Source: an uncultured Eubacteriales bacterium (GTDB lineage: Bacteria; Bacillota; Clostridia; Lachnospirales; Lachnospiraceae). From it: 55,377 nucleotides of DNA. The stretch covers positions 1 through 55,377 of the forward strand of contig OMXJ01000018.1 of NCBI GenBank assembly GCA_900315015.1, in the 5' to 3' direction. Under the pieces are notes generated by a model, which was not told the DNA's origin, did not search any database, and saw only the letters and a list, made by a program, of their open reading frames with translations. The position numbers and the translations under genes were made by a program. Positions 43,398 to 51,261 of this stretch are shown here, piece by piece. Each line of letters opens with the position of its first letter. The first letter of the stretch is position 1.

Positions 43398-45848
43398 TTA
43401 TTCATATTTAAGCTGTGCCGCTATGTTCATTTTTCTGAGTGCCTTTATAGGGAAAAGTGCCGAAAGTGTGAACACTGCCCACATCAGTAGACCAAGAACG
43501 ATGCTGTTTGTGATGCTCATGTGTATCGGTATAGATACCATAAGTCCGTCAAGTATATTCAAAAATACCTTGTACATAAAGATCGACAGCGGAACTGCCA
43601 TAACAAGCGCCGCACCAGATGCTATAGCGCTCTCCGCAAAGAACATCTCTGACAGCTTTCCTCTTGTCAATGAAGTAGACATCAGCACCGCACATTCACG
43701 TTTTCTGCCCTCGAAACCAATCAGGCAGTTGCTTACCACGCCGATGAATGTAATACCGAGTGCAAGCACTATCACGCCGTCAATAATCGCCATTAAGCCT
43801 GCGCTGTCCTGACTTGCGGCTTCATGGTATTCATCATATGTCTGCAACTCCGACACCATATCGGCGGAGTGATCCTCAATGACTGAACGTACCCTTTCAG
43901 GGGCACTGCATTTGATATAGATACCAGAGGGGATATCCTTGTAGATATCCTTGAACAGCTTTTCGGATATCACGACAGTCGTTCCACTGGAATTTTCATG
44001 ATCGGTAAGCGATGTACCTCTGACACGAAGCTGCTTTACATAAGGCATAAAGCCATCGGCTCTGAATGTGATCTCGGCTGTATCACCTTCGCTCAGATCG
44101 TATTTCCGTGCCACTGCCTTGCTGATGACGATCTCATCGTATGCAAGGTCGTCGGGGATATCAGATACTCCCCTGAAAAGTTCATAACCGCCGTCCTTCC
44201 AGCCGTATATAGGAACTCCGTTTGCTGTCTGCTCTCCGTTTATCTCTATCACACTATTCTGATAATAACCGTATTCCGTTTCGCCCACCCCATCTATATC
44301 CTCTATATAGGAAAAACGTGTTCTTTCGGTAGATCCGTCTGTAGTCACGTTCAGGTCGGCGATGCTGTTTTCGTGCATATAAAATCCGCTCATTGATGAC
44401 GCAAAGCTGTACACCACGATACACACCGCTGCTGCCGTAAAGCACAGCACCGCGCTGCCCACCGTGCTTTTCTTTTCCCTTGCTTCCACTGCCGCAAGCC
44501 TTGCTATGGGTTTATTCTGCCTGTCAAATATCTTCACAAGAAGTCCTGCAATAAAGCGTAGTGCATAAGGAAAAAGAAGTGCTGCACCGACCGCTGTGCT
44601 GACAAAGCAGATCAGACCTGCAAAAAAGTTCTCCGAGAAGAAAGCTGTTACAAAGGTAATGACTGCAAGAAGAATGCCTAAAACTGTCGAAACCCTGCCG
44701 TGTCTGTACTGCGTGTCCTTGTTTGAGAAAATAATATCTCTGATAGATGTCTTTACCGCCGAAAGGATCTCCTTGACCGGGCAAAGGCATTCGAGTGCCA
44801 CGCAGAATATTATCACTCCTGCGACCGCACCGATGCTCATTTTTCCGGCATTTTCGGAAGAACCGAACTGAGAACTATATATCATTGGGCGAAGTACGGA
44901 ATATATACATATGCCTATTGCCGAGCCTATCAGTCCGTAGGCTATATTCTCTCCCAGCAGCACCGTGTATGTCAGTCTGCTCGATATACCAAGACTTCTG
45001 AAAGTGCCGATCACGGGCATTTTCTCAGTGATTATCCTCTGAGATGCCGATACCGTTACAAATATCACAAGAAGCAGACATACCGCAAACAGTATAGTAA
45101 ATATCCTTGTGATGTTCCCGATCATTTCCTGTGTCTGCTCGTTTTCAAACACCGCCTGCACGTTTGCCGAGGGCAAATTGCTCTCAAGCGTTTGAACTGC
45201 GCTGTTTATTTCTTCATCATCTGCAATATCTATGTAGGCAAGCCTTGTGCCGGTATCAAAACCGCCGTAAAGACTTTTCATGGACTCATTGCTTATCACG
45301 ATCGTATCGCCCGAACTGAAAAGCCCGACGCTATCGCCGTACAGACCACTGACAGTAAAGTCAACAGGCTGTTTAGCGTTGCTGTAAAGGGTTATCGTAT
45401 CGCCTATGGAATAGCCAAACTCATCGGCAAAGTCCTTAGCTAGAGCCGCCTGCATATCACCTATCTCCGCATCATTCGGCAATATGCCCATTTCCTTTGC
45501 TTTGGGAATATCCACACCGCTGATACTGCACGCTTTCTGGGTGAGCATATCATAAGTGCCGACGATATGCTTTGTAAAGACCGTAGAGCCAGTGGATAAT
45601 TCCAGAACTGTGCTTTCGGGGATACCCTTTGAAAAATCGTCGTCGAGATCGTATGAGGCGGTAACAATGATGTCTGCCTTGCCAAACGCCTTAGCGTTAT
45701 TTGCCTTAACCGCCTGCTCCAAAGAACCCGACATATCAAAGCAGAGCATCGCCGCAAGACTGCATATGCTGACACAGAAAAGCAGCAGAAAAGTACGCAT
45801 CTTGTGCGCCAACATACTTTTAAGCGTGTGCTTGATTATAAGACCCAT
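43398..45848 (-). CDS. FtsX-family ABC transporter permease
   Basis: An 816-residue membrane protein with about 10 membrane helices in two FtsX repeats: TM1 (about 14-36), external domain 1 (about 40-250), three TMs; then two linking TMs, another TM, external domain 2 (about 485-690) and three C-terminal TMs. This is the MacB/LolCE/Bce-like mechanotransmission design used to export or dislodge peptides and lipoproteins or to sense them. The ATG at 45848 is preceded by AGGTGG, which overlaps the last codons of the M13 gene; a GTG at 45857 is the alternative. Confidence 0.9.
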   Translation of the reverse strand: MGLIIKHTLKSMLAHKMRTFLLLFCVSICSLAAMLCFDMSGSLEQAVKANNAKAFGKADIIVTASYDLDDDFSKGIPESTVLELSTGSTVFTKHIVGTYDMLTQKACSISGVDIPKAKEMGILPNDAEIGDMQAALAKDFADEFGYSIGDTITLYSNAKQPVDFTVSGLYGDSVGLFSSGDTIVISNESMKSLYGGFDTGTRLAYIDIADDEEINSAVQTLESNLPSANVQAVFENEQTQEMIGNITRIFTILFAVCLLLVIFVTVSASQRIITEKMPVIGTFRSLGISSRLTYTVLLGENIAYGLIGSAIGICIYSVLRPMIYSSQFGSSENAGKMSIGAVAGVIIFCVALECLCPVKEILSAVKTSIRDIIFSNKDTQYRHGRVSTVLGILLAVITFVTAFFSENFFAGLICFVSTAVGAALLFPYALRFIAGLLVKIFDRQNKPIARLAAVEAREKKSTVGSAVLCFTAAAVCIVVYSFASSMSGFYMHENSIADLNVTTDGSTERTRFSYIEDIDGVGETEYGYYQNSVIEINGEQTANGVPIYGWKDGGYELFRGVSDIPDDLAYDEIVISKAVARKYDLSEGDTAEITFRADGFMPYVKQLRVRGTSLTDHENSSGTTVVISEKLFKDIYKDIPSGIYIKCSAPERVRSVIEDHSADMVSELQTYDEYHEAASQDSAGLMAIIDGVIVLALGITFIGVVSNCLIGFEGRKRECAVLMSTSLTRGKLSEMFFAESAIASGAALVMAVPLSIFMYKVFLNILDGLMVSIPIHMSITNSIVLGLLMWAVFTLSALFPIKALRKMNIAAQLKYE

Positions 45849-45850
45849 TT

Positions 45851-47866
45851 TTACCACCTGCTTACCCTTTCCTCAGGAGCACAGTACATACCGTCCCCCT
45901 CCTTTATATTGTATATCTCGTAAAACATTTCGCAGTTTGAAAGCACTGCGTTGACCCTGACCTTTCCGGGACTATGCTCATCGCTCTCCAAGGCATCTAT
46001 CGCATAGCTGTCTACCCGTGTCTCGGCGTATGTGACTGCGTAATTCTCAAAGTATTTTTTCAGTTCCACCTTATCATCTTTGAGGATATTCACAATACAT
46101 TCCATTGAACCTAAATCAGCATAGTTCTCGCTGCTTGTTTTTTTGCCGTCAACGTGATAGATATCAAGAACGGTATAATCAGAGAAATAACCCTGCATTT
46201 TTTCTGCTCTTTCCACAAATGCATTTCTGTCGGTATCAGAGAGCCAATCGGGAGCATATTCGCCGTTTTCGTTGTAGTCCATACACATCGTATCAAAGCC
46301 GTGACCCATTTCGTGACCTATGATCGCACCCAGTCCGCCGAGGTTCGTTCCGATATCGGCTTTGGGGTCGAAAAAAGGAGCGTGCATGATCGCCGCAGTT
46401 ATGGTAACTGTATTGTTTGGATTGTAGTTTGCGTTCACTTCATAGGTTGCCATTATTGGACGTGTCATATCGAACTTCGCACCGATATTCCCAATGTTGT
46501 CATCATAGGAGCGCTCCCTTATGGCATGGAGCGTCTGCGGATAGCTTTCTTTTATCAGTTCCGCACGGGTCGGGTCGTTTTCGGATACTGCCGCATCGGG
46601 CAGGATAAATCTCATATTATCGAGTTTTTTTAGTAACGCCTTGCGTCCGTCCTCTGTCAGCCAGTCTGCACCGCTGATAAGTTCACGATAGCTTTGTCTT
46701 AGCTGTTCGCACATTTCACGAACAGCGGCGTCCGCTTCTGCAGTGTAGTATTTTTCGGCATACAGTGCGCTCAGGTCATTTACAAAAAACAAATTTGATG
46801 CGATCGTATTGACACACACGGAATACTCCTTTTCCTCTCCGCTGCCGTATTCCGAAAGGCTGTCCGCTTCGGTGCTTAAAAACTCCATATTTGCCGTCAC
46901 AAGTTCGGAAATAAGTATCGTTTTCCAGCTTTCAAGATTTTCCTCTGTCATCATCTCATTCATCTTTTCAAGCTGACCTCTGTCCTTTACATACCAGCCG
47001 CCATAGGTGTTTTCATCAAGCCCGAAGAACAGCTTTACCACGCTTGTATCAAGATTAGAGAAAATGCCGTTCATATCCTCCTCGCTGACAAATTCAAAAG
47101 CCGCAAATGGGTTTGCCACTTTTCCTGCCGAAAAATCGGTACTGCGGGCAATTTCCAGTGCAAGATATACCGCCTGCTTTGCTTTGCTGTCGGCGGTGTC
47201 CTTATCATAGCTTATCGCCATCAGCATATCTCTTATGTAGTTTTTCATGCTGATACACGCTTCATCGCTGCCTGTTATGTCCTCATAAGAATTTCCGCAC
47301 ATTCCTTTGCTCTGGTCTATCAGCAAGGCGTATTCGCCCGACTTGAAATAATTTTGTCTTACCATTGGCACAAAGGGCGTATTCGCTCCGTATGAACGGT
47401 ACAGCTTTTTCCAAAGTTCCATTAGTTCACCGATACTTCCGACACTGTTTATCTCATCGCACAAACTGCGTATCTCTGAATACACCGCCTTATTATCATT
47501 AAAAGCCATTGCCTGATCGTAGACATTTTTAATCAGATATTCTGCGCTGCCCGGCTCATATTCTTCCTCCGATGTAACGATCTCGCTGATAAGTCCGAGT
47601 ACTTCCTGTACAGTCTGTGCATCCACTTCCTCAAAAGTACCCCAGGTCATTTCGCCGTATGCAGGCAGAGTGCCGAGCAGATGTTCTGCGTTGATATATC
47701 CGTAAAAGTCGTCCTGCGCTCTGATCGTCGATACGTCAAGAACTTGATGAGCTGCAGCCGGTTCAGCAGATGTTTCCTTTGCGCTGTCTGGTGTACAGCC
47801 GCAGAGCATTCCGCTCATAACAGCAAGTGCGGAAATAAAAGATATTATCCTTTTAGTTTTCTTCAT
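45851..47866 (-). CDS. M13 (neprilysin/PepO-type) zinc metallopeptidase lipoprotein
   Basis: A 671-residue exported peptidase. The lipobox MLCGC is at about 20-24. The catalytic domain is intact: substrate-binding NANYNPNNTVT with AAIMHAPFF, zinc ligands HEMGH at 518-522, and the third ligand Glu580 in SENYADLG; the C-terminal RVSRW ends in the Trp typical of the family. M13 enzymes cleave short peptides, so it may process or destroy an extracellular peptide handled by the linked ABC transporter. The ATG at 47866 follows AGAGGG; a TTG two codons upstream is the alternative. It is the first gene of the island operon. Confidence 0.93.
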   Translation of the reverse strand: MKKTKRIISFISALAVMSGMLCGCTPDSAKETSAEPAAAHQVLDVSTIRAQDDFYGYINAEHLLGTLPAYGEMTWGTFEEVDAQTVQEVLGLISEIVTSEEEYEPGSAEYLIKNVYDQAMAFNDNKAVYSEIRSLCDEINSVGSIGELMELWKKLYRSYGANTPFVPMVRQNYFKSGEYALLIDQSKGMCGNSYEDITGSDEACISMKNYIRDMLMAISYDKDTADSKAKQAVYLALEIARSTDFSAGKVANPFAAFEFVSEEDMNGIFSNLDTSVVKLFFGLDENTYGGWYVKDRGQLEKMNEMMTEENLESWKTILISELVTANMEFLSTEADSLSEYGSGEEKEYSVCVNTIASNLFFVNDLSALYAEKYYTAEADAAVREMCEQLRQSYRELISGADWLTEDGRKALLKKLDNMRFILPDAAVSENDPTRAELIKESYPQTLHAIRERSYDDNIGNIGAKFDMTRPIMATYEVNANYNPNNTVTITAAIMHAPFFDPKADIGTNLGGLGAIIGHEMGHGFDTMCMDYNENGEYAPDWLSDTDRNAFVERAEKMQGYFSDYTVLDIYHVDGKKTSSENYADLGSMECIVNILKDDKVELKKYFENYAVTYAETRVDSYAIDALESDEHSPGKVRVNAVLSNCEMFYEIYNIKEGDGMYCAPEERVSRW

Positions 47867-47908
47867 TTTCAAAATACCCTCTTGTATTCTTTTTCATTTG
47901 ATATATGT

Positions 47909-47937
47909 ATGATACTACCGCACTCTTAACGGAACAA
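47909..47937 (-). promoter_or_regulatory. Candidate promoter of the M13-ABC-two-component operon
   Basis: On the minus strand TTGTTC (47937-47932), a 17-bp spacer and TATCAT (47914-47909). The poor -35 box lies inside the 11-bp repeat array, which fits an activator-dependent promoter. Confidence 0.5.
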
Positions 47938-47962
47938 TTGCCAAACATTAACTGAACATTAA
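47919..47962 (-). promoter_or_regulatory. Phased 11-bp direct repeats, candidate response-regulator binding array
   Basis: On the minus strand four consecutive 11-mers: TTAATGTTCAG, TTAATGTTTGG, CAATTGTTCCG and the weaker TTAAGAGTGCG. The first three share a clear A-T-G-T-T/A-T-T-G-T-T core. One-helical-turn spacing is typical for OmpR-family regulators. Confidence 0.6.
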
Positions 47963-47979
47963 ATTATTGAGTTGCATAT

Positions 47980-48017
47980 AAAAAAGGTCTTGTCCCTGAA
48001 TTAACAGAAACAAGACC
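47980..48017 (-). terminator. Terminator downstream of dus
   Basis: On the minus strand GGTCTTGT (48017-48010), a 16-nt loop, ACAAGACC (47993-47986) and TTTTTT. It lies on the island side of the right direct repeat. Confidence 0.8.
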
Positions 48018-48020
48018 ACA

Positions 48021-48078
48021 TTATCATAGGACTAAGTCAAACGCCAATTAATATTTTTTACTTTTTTTTACTTTTTAT
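48021..48078 (+). repeat. Right 58-bp direct repeat, overlapping the 3' end of dus
   Basis: 55 of 58 identical to 40829-40886, same orientation. It includes the last codons and stop of dus (stop 48068-48070) and the same TTGACT that serves as -35 in the left copy, but no matching -10 box here. Confidence 0.85.
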
Positions 48079-49111
48079 TTTTTTCATAAAGAGAGAAAAG
48101 CTTATTTGCTTCTATTTTAAATTCCAACATTGTAGTGCATTTCATCAGATTTCTAAATAGCCTGTCTTCATAATCCGGCAGCTCCTTAAATCGTCTGATT
48201 AGAAACGGCCAGTGCTCCTTTATGTGAAGAACTGCTACTCTTTGAGATATAGCATTTTCGTAAGCTGATAAAAGCTCGTCGTGATATTTTTTTAGCTTCG
48301 CTATATCTTCCACAACAGTAGAATCACCATTTTCACCCAAAACTCCTCTTTCTGCAAGATCACGATCATTGCCTATTCCTTCTAATGGATTACATTCAGC
48401 CCTTCTTATTTCTTCAAATATCTCTGGTCTTGCTATAGCCCCTCTTCCAATCATAACCCCTTTTAACTTCGGATATTTCTCCTTAAGCTTAAGATAATCC
48501 TCTGCACATAAAATATCACCATTATAGCTGATTGGCATTTTACCTTCGTTATAAGCCATATCAAACTCTTCCATATGCACATTTCCGCTGTACATCTGCT
48601 TTCCAAGGCGAGGATGCACAATAAGCTCATCCAGCTTATACTTATTATAGACCTTAAGAATATTCTTAAATTCACTGACATCTTCATAACCTATCCTGGT
48701 CTTTATGGATATTTTTACTCTATCGTTAATACCACTAGCAAAAATCTCATACAAAAACTTATCGATTTTATCAGGCTCTGCTAAAAATCCAGATCCTCTG
48801 CCCTTTTTCACAACAGTATTAGACGGACAGCCAATATTTATATTCACAGTATCATAGCCATATTCCGTAAGGACATCTGCTGCCTCAATGAAATAACTGC
48901 TATTATTTGTCAAAAGCTGAGGAATAAGGGTATATCCCGCATTATGCTCCGGAATAATATCCTCAACCGCCCTAACCTTCATTGTTCTTATACTAGAAGG
49001 CTCAATAAACGGAGAATAATACTCATCAACTGCCTCTCCGTAGTACTTATTATGTATATTCCTGAAGGTGTATTTAGTAAGACCCTCTAATGGTGCAAAT
49101 TCTAACTTCAT
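48068..49111 (-). CDS. tRNA-dihydrouridine synthase (Dus family)
   Basis: A 347-residue FMN-dependent enzyme reducing uridines in the tRNA D-loop. The TIM-barrel start is LEFAPLEGLTKYTFR, the catalytic Cys lies in NINIGCPSNTVVKKGRGSGFL, and FMN/phosphate contacts are in ISIKTRIGYED, IVHPRLGKQMYSG, ISYNGDI and GVMIGRGAIARPEIF; the C-terminal helical domain follows. By the HPR-x5-Y signature it is an ordinary bacterial Dus, closest to the shorter DusB/DusC-like Firmicute forms. It has its own promoter. Its last codons lie within a direct repeat also found 7.2 kb away. Confidence 0.94.
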   Translation of the reverse strand: MKLEFAPLEGLTKYTFRNIHNKYYGEAVDEYYSPFIEPSSIRTMKVRAVEDIIPEHNAGYTLIPQLLTNNSSYFIEAADVLTEYGYDTVNINIGCPSNTVVKKGRGSGFLAEPDKIDKFLYEIFASGINDRVKISIKTRIGYEDVSEFKNILKVYNKYKLDELIVHPRLGKQMYSGNVHMEEFDMAYNEGKMPISYNGDILCAEDYLKLKEKYPKLKGVMIGRGAIARPEIFEEIRRAECNPLEGIGNDRDLAERGVLGENGDSTVVEDIAKLKKYHDELLSAYENAISQRVAVLHIKEHWPFLIRRFKELPDYEDRLFRNLMKCTTMLEFKIEANKLFSLYEKNKK

Positions 49112-49216
49112 TTATTTCTCTTTTCTTTTTCAATTTCTTAAATCACACGTACCACTCAGTATCATAAATCTCTCAATACCAAAAGTTGTACACTAGGTTT
49201 CTCAAACACTTACACC

Positions 49217-49245
49217 ATTATACTGACTTAATATATTTTTTTCAA
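49217..49245 (-). promoter_or_regulatory. Sigma-A promoter of dus
   Basis: On the minus strand TTGAAA (49245-49240), 17 bp, TATAAT (49222-49217), immediately after the DUF6382 stop; leader about 100 nt. No terminator separates it from the Tad genes. Confidence 0.75.
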
Positions 49246-49262
49246 CAATTTTTCCTTCAGCT

Positions 49263-50003
49263 TTAGGCTCCCATAAACAACTTTTTAAAGATGGCATTAT
49301 CAGTTATAAAGCTAAAAATGCTCTTTTTCTTTTTCTTTACATTTTCACCTCCCTTATCAGTAAGCTCTAGAAAACTCTCTTCACTTCTAAAGTCAAAAGG
49401 CTCAGCAACCATATTATTTTCATAATAATCATCACCTTTTTCTTCGCTCTTATCACAAAACGCAAAGTCAGACTCATACTCTATGGAAAGAAGCTCACTT
49501 ACAGAAAACTCCGGATTGTCAAGCTTTGTTAGCATACCATATACCATAGAAACAGCTGACTTATCATTATAATCAATTTCTCCAACAAGAAATTCGAGCA
49601 ACCTCCTGATTCCTGTTTTTATATCACTATTGTTTTCAGGATAGTAAACAAATCTGCATTTTCCCTTCGAATCCACAAAAATCATGGATGCATCAAGTAA
49701 AGCTCCGCTATTATCAAGAAGATATTCACTGCAGCTAGAAAGCAAATTATTAAGGTCATCAAACATACTGCTTATCCATCTAGCAGATAGCTTTCTTTTC
49801 TCAGAATACTCCTTTAGGGTGCACATGTCTGTCACATCCGCTATCAATGATACTTCATTATCAATATATTCATAATCAAATTTCAAGAGATTTTGAATAT
49901 CATTATTCCTCATGATCTGATATTGATATCCCTTTACATCTCCTACCTTATCAATAATAAAAAAGCATTTACCAGAACGCTTTTCCATCCTGCTATCAAT
50001 CAT
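49263..50003 (-). CDS. DUF6382-type protein of the Tad locus, without FHA domain
   Basis: A 246-residue cytoplasmic protein whose first about 175 residues (YQYQIMRNNDIQNLLKFDYEYID, KLSARWISSMFDDLNNLLSSCSEYLLDNSGALLDASMIFVDSKGKCRFVYYP) match the DUF6382 domain found next to Tad pilus genes in Clostridia. Many relatives continue into an FHA phosphopeptide-binding domain; here the protein ends shortly after a Lys-rich stretch (KKKKKSIFSFITDNAIFKKLF). The exact start among ATGs at 50006 and 50003 is uncertain; the second has better spacing from AGGAGG. It lies 11-13 bp after the TadE-like gene. Confidence 0.72.
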   Translation of the reverse strand: MIDSRMEKRSGKCFFIIDKVGDVKGYQYQIMRNNDIQNLLKFDYEYIDNEVSLIADVTDMCTLKEYSEKRKLSARWISSMFDDLNNLLSSCSEYLLDNSGALLDASMIFVDSKGKCRFVYYPENNSDIKTGIRRLLEFLVGEIDYNDKSAVSMVYGMLTKLDNPEFSVSELLSIEYESDFAFCDKSEEKGDDYYENNMVAEPFDFRSEESFLELTDKGGENVKKKKKSIFSFITDNAIFKKLFMGA

Positions 50004-50016
50004 CATCCCTCCTCAT

Positions 50017-50574
50017 TTATTCTTTATTTAATTTTTCATCTATGAGCTTCTCTACCGGCTCTAAAATACCACTTTCAAATCTGACAAGCTCAGAGTAATT
50101 ATTAATGTAAACAATCGAACTTATACTCTTCTTATAGTTAAAATATCCGCCCGAAACCAAATACATAAGAGGCATCTGTTTAAAGCTAAAATCAGCCTCT
50201 AGGATAATATTTCCCATATTCTCTGAAACACGCACATTTTCCGTCTTAAACAGCAGTAAGCCTCCGCTTAGTCTAGAAGTAACATATACCCTTATTTTAT
50301 CAAGCTCTTTACTATCAAGCGCTCCTAAACTAAGAGCTAGCGGATGCGCCATCTTTCCATCAGGATCAGCTGCCCCCGTCTCAAGATTGCTTCCAAAGGA
50401 CAAATATCTTTCAATATGAATTCCTGAAGAATTCAGTCTGCTAACGGCCACTGTATTATCATGTATGTAAAACGCCATCCATATAAGGTACATAAATACC
50501 GCAAATACCACTGGCACTACAAAGGCTGCTTCTACAGTAATACTGCCCTCGTTATTCTTCTTAAAATCCTTCAT
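50017..50574 (-). CDS. TadE-like pseudopilin
   Basis: A 185-residue protein with a short basic start, the prepilin-like site G-SITVE (Gly10, Glu at +5) and one N-terminal membrane helix (AAFVVPVVFAVFMYLIWMAFYI), then an extracytoplasmic alpha/beta part with no cysteines. This is the TadE/TadF layout of minor pilins in Tad (Flp) pili. The start is ATG 50574 or GTG 50583; AAAGG fits neither ideally. It is downstream of the prepilin peptidase gene. Confidence 0.85.
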   Translation of the reverse strand: MKDFKKNNEGSITVEAAFVVPVVFAVFMYLIWMAFYIHDNTVAVSRLNSSGIHIERYLSFGSNLETGAADPDGKMAHPLALSLGALDSKELDKIRVYVTSRLSGGLLLFKTENVRVSENMGNIILEADFSFKQMPLMYLVSGGYFNYKKSISSIVYINNYSELVRFESGILEPVEKLIDEKLNKE

Positions 50575-50702
50575 GCTAAACACACGCCTTTCCCCCTAAT
50601 TACATAGCTTTTATATATCTAATCCATGATAGTGAAATCATTAAATGCACAGAAATATAGTGTTGATACCAATAACGTAATAAACCTATAATGATGACAC
50701 CA

Positions 50703-51131
50703 CTAAAGTAACAAACTTGTAACATAGGCGAATAATAGAAAAGGCATAAATGCAAGCTCAGTATTTTTATTACCTCTTTTTGTGGCAAGCAGCACCGCCG
50801 AATAACACATAGTATATATAAGAGATAGAAAATAAAGCAAAATCCCCTTAGTTATACCAATAGTCAGAAACATAAGAGTTAAAACCAGTGCATCTCCCAT
50901 TCCGAATTTGCCTCTTGTTGCAAGACTAAAGATTATCAATACTCCTCCTGCACATACTCCAAGCACTCTTTGCATGATGCTGTAATCCTTTGATATAAAT
51001 ATCATTAAAATAACAAGTATGAAGGTAATCACCAACGCAGGCATATTAATTTTTTTCTTTTTATAATCATTCAGTGCTTCAGTTCCAAGGAACAAAAGCA
51101 ATATCAATCCAGTTAATTGTGCCAGGCTCAT
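50703..51131 (-). CDS. A24 prepilin peptidase (TadV/CpaA type)
   Basis: A 142-residue polytopic membrane aspartyl protease that would cleave Flp and TadE prepilins after Gly. The two catalytic aspartates are Asp22 (LNDYKKKKIN) and Asp80 in GMGDAL (the GxGD motif); about five membrane segments; the end is PFLLFAYVTSLLL. The short length without an N-methylase domain is typical of TadV. The ATG at 51131 follows GAAAGGAATAAT. The stop is TAG, and the frame stays open for 25 more codons. Confidence 0.9.
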   Translation of the reverse strand: MSLAQLTGLILLLFLGTEALNDYKKKKINMPALVITFILVILMIFISKDYSIMQRVLGVCAGGVLIIFSLATRGKFGMGDALVLTLMFLTIGITKGILLYFLSLIYTMCYSAVLLATKRGNKNTELAFMPFLLFAYVTSLLL

Positions 51132-51132
51132 A

Positions 51133-51228
51133 TTATTCCTTTCTAAAATCAATCGCTAATGGTTTATTCCTTTCTACTACAATATATTTATGGTTAATAA
51201 CCCTTACAGACAGTAAGGAATTATCCAT
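51133..51228 (-). CDS. Possible 31-residue small ORF between TadE-like and prepilin peptidase genes
   Basis: ATG at 51228 to TAA at 51133 reads MDNSLLSVRVINHKYIVVER plus NKPLAIDFRKE, a plausible soluble peptide. It is in frame with the upstream TadE-like gene: after that gene's TAG the frame stays open for 42 codons to this TAA, so it could equally be a remnant or a readthrough extension. No good ribosome site precedes the ATG. Confidence 0.25.
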   Translation of the reverse strand: MDNSLLSVRVINHKYIVVERNKPLAIDFRKE

Positions 51229-51261
51229 CTTGTTGCTTAGCTCATATAAAGCACTAAAAGC

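Noticed and set aside
46154-46633. Long plus-strand open frame (159 codons) opposite the M13 gene
   Set aside because: Antisense to a well-conserved peptidase with an intact zinc site; no ribosome site or recognisable protein. Similar shadows opposite thrS, ntpI, ntpA/ntpB and the LRR gene were also dropped.
40829-48078. Search for an integrase, transposase or terminal inverted repeats of a classical mobile element
   Set aside because: None of the five genes is a recombinase and the boundary repeats are direct, without inverted ends, so I did not label the block an insertion sequence or transposon.
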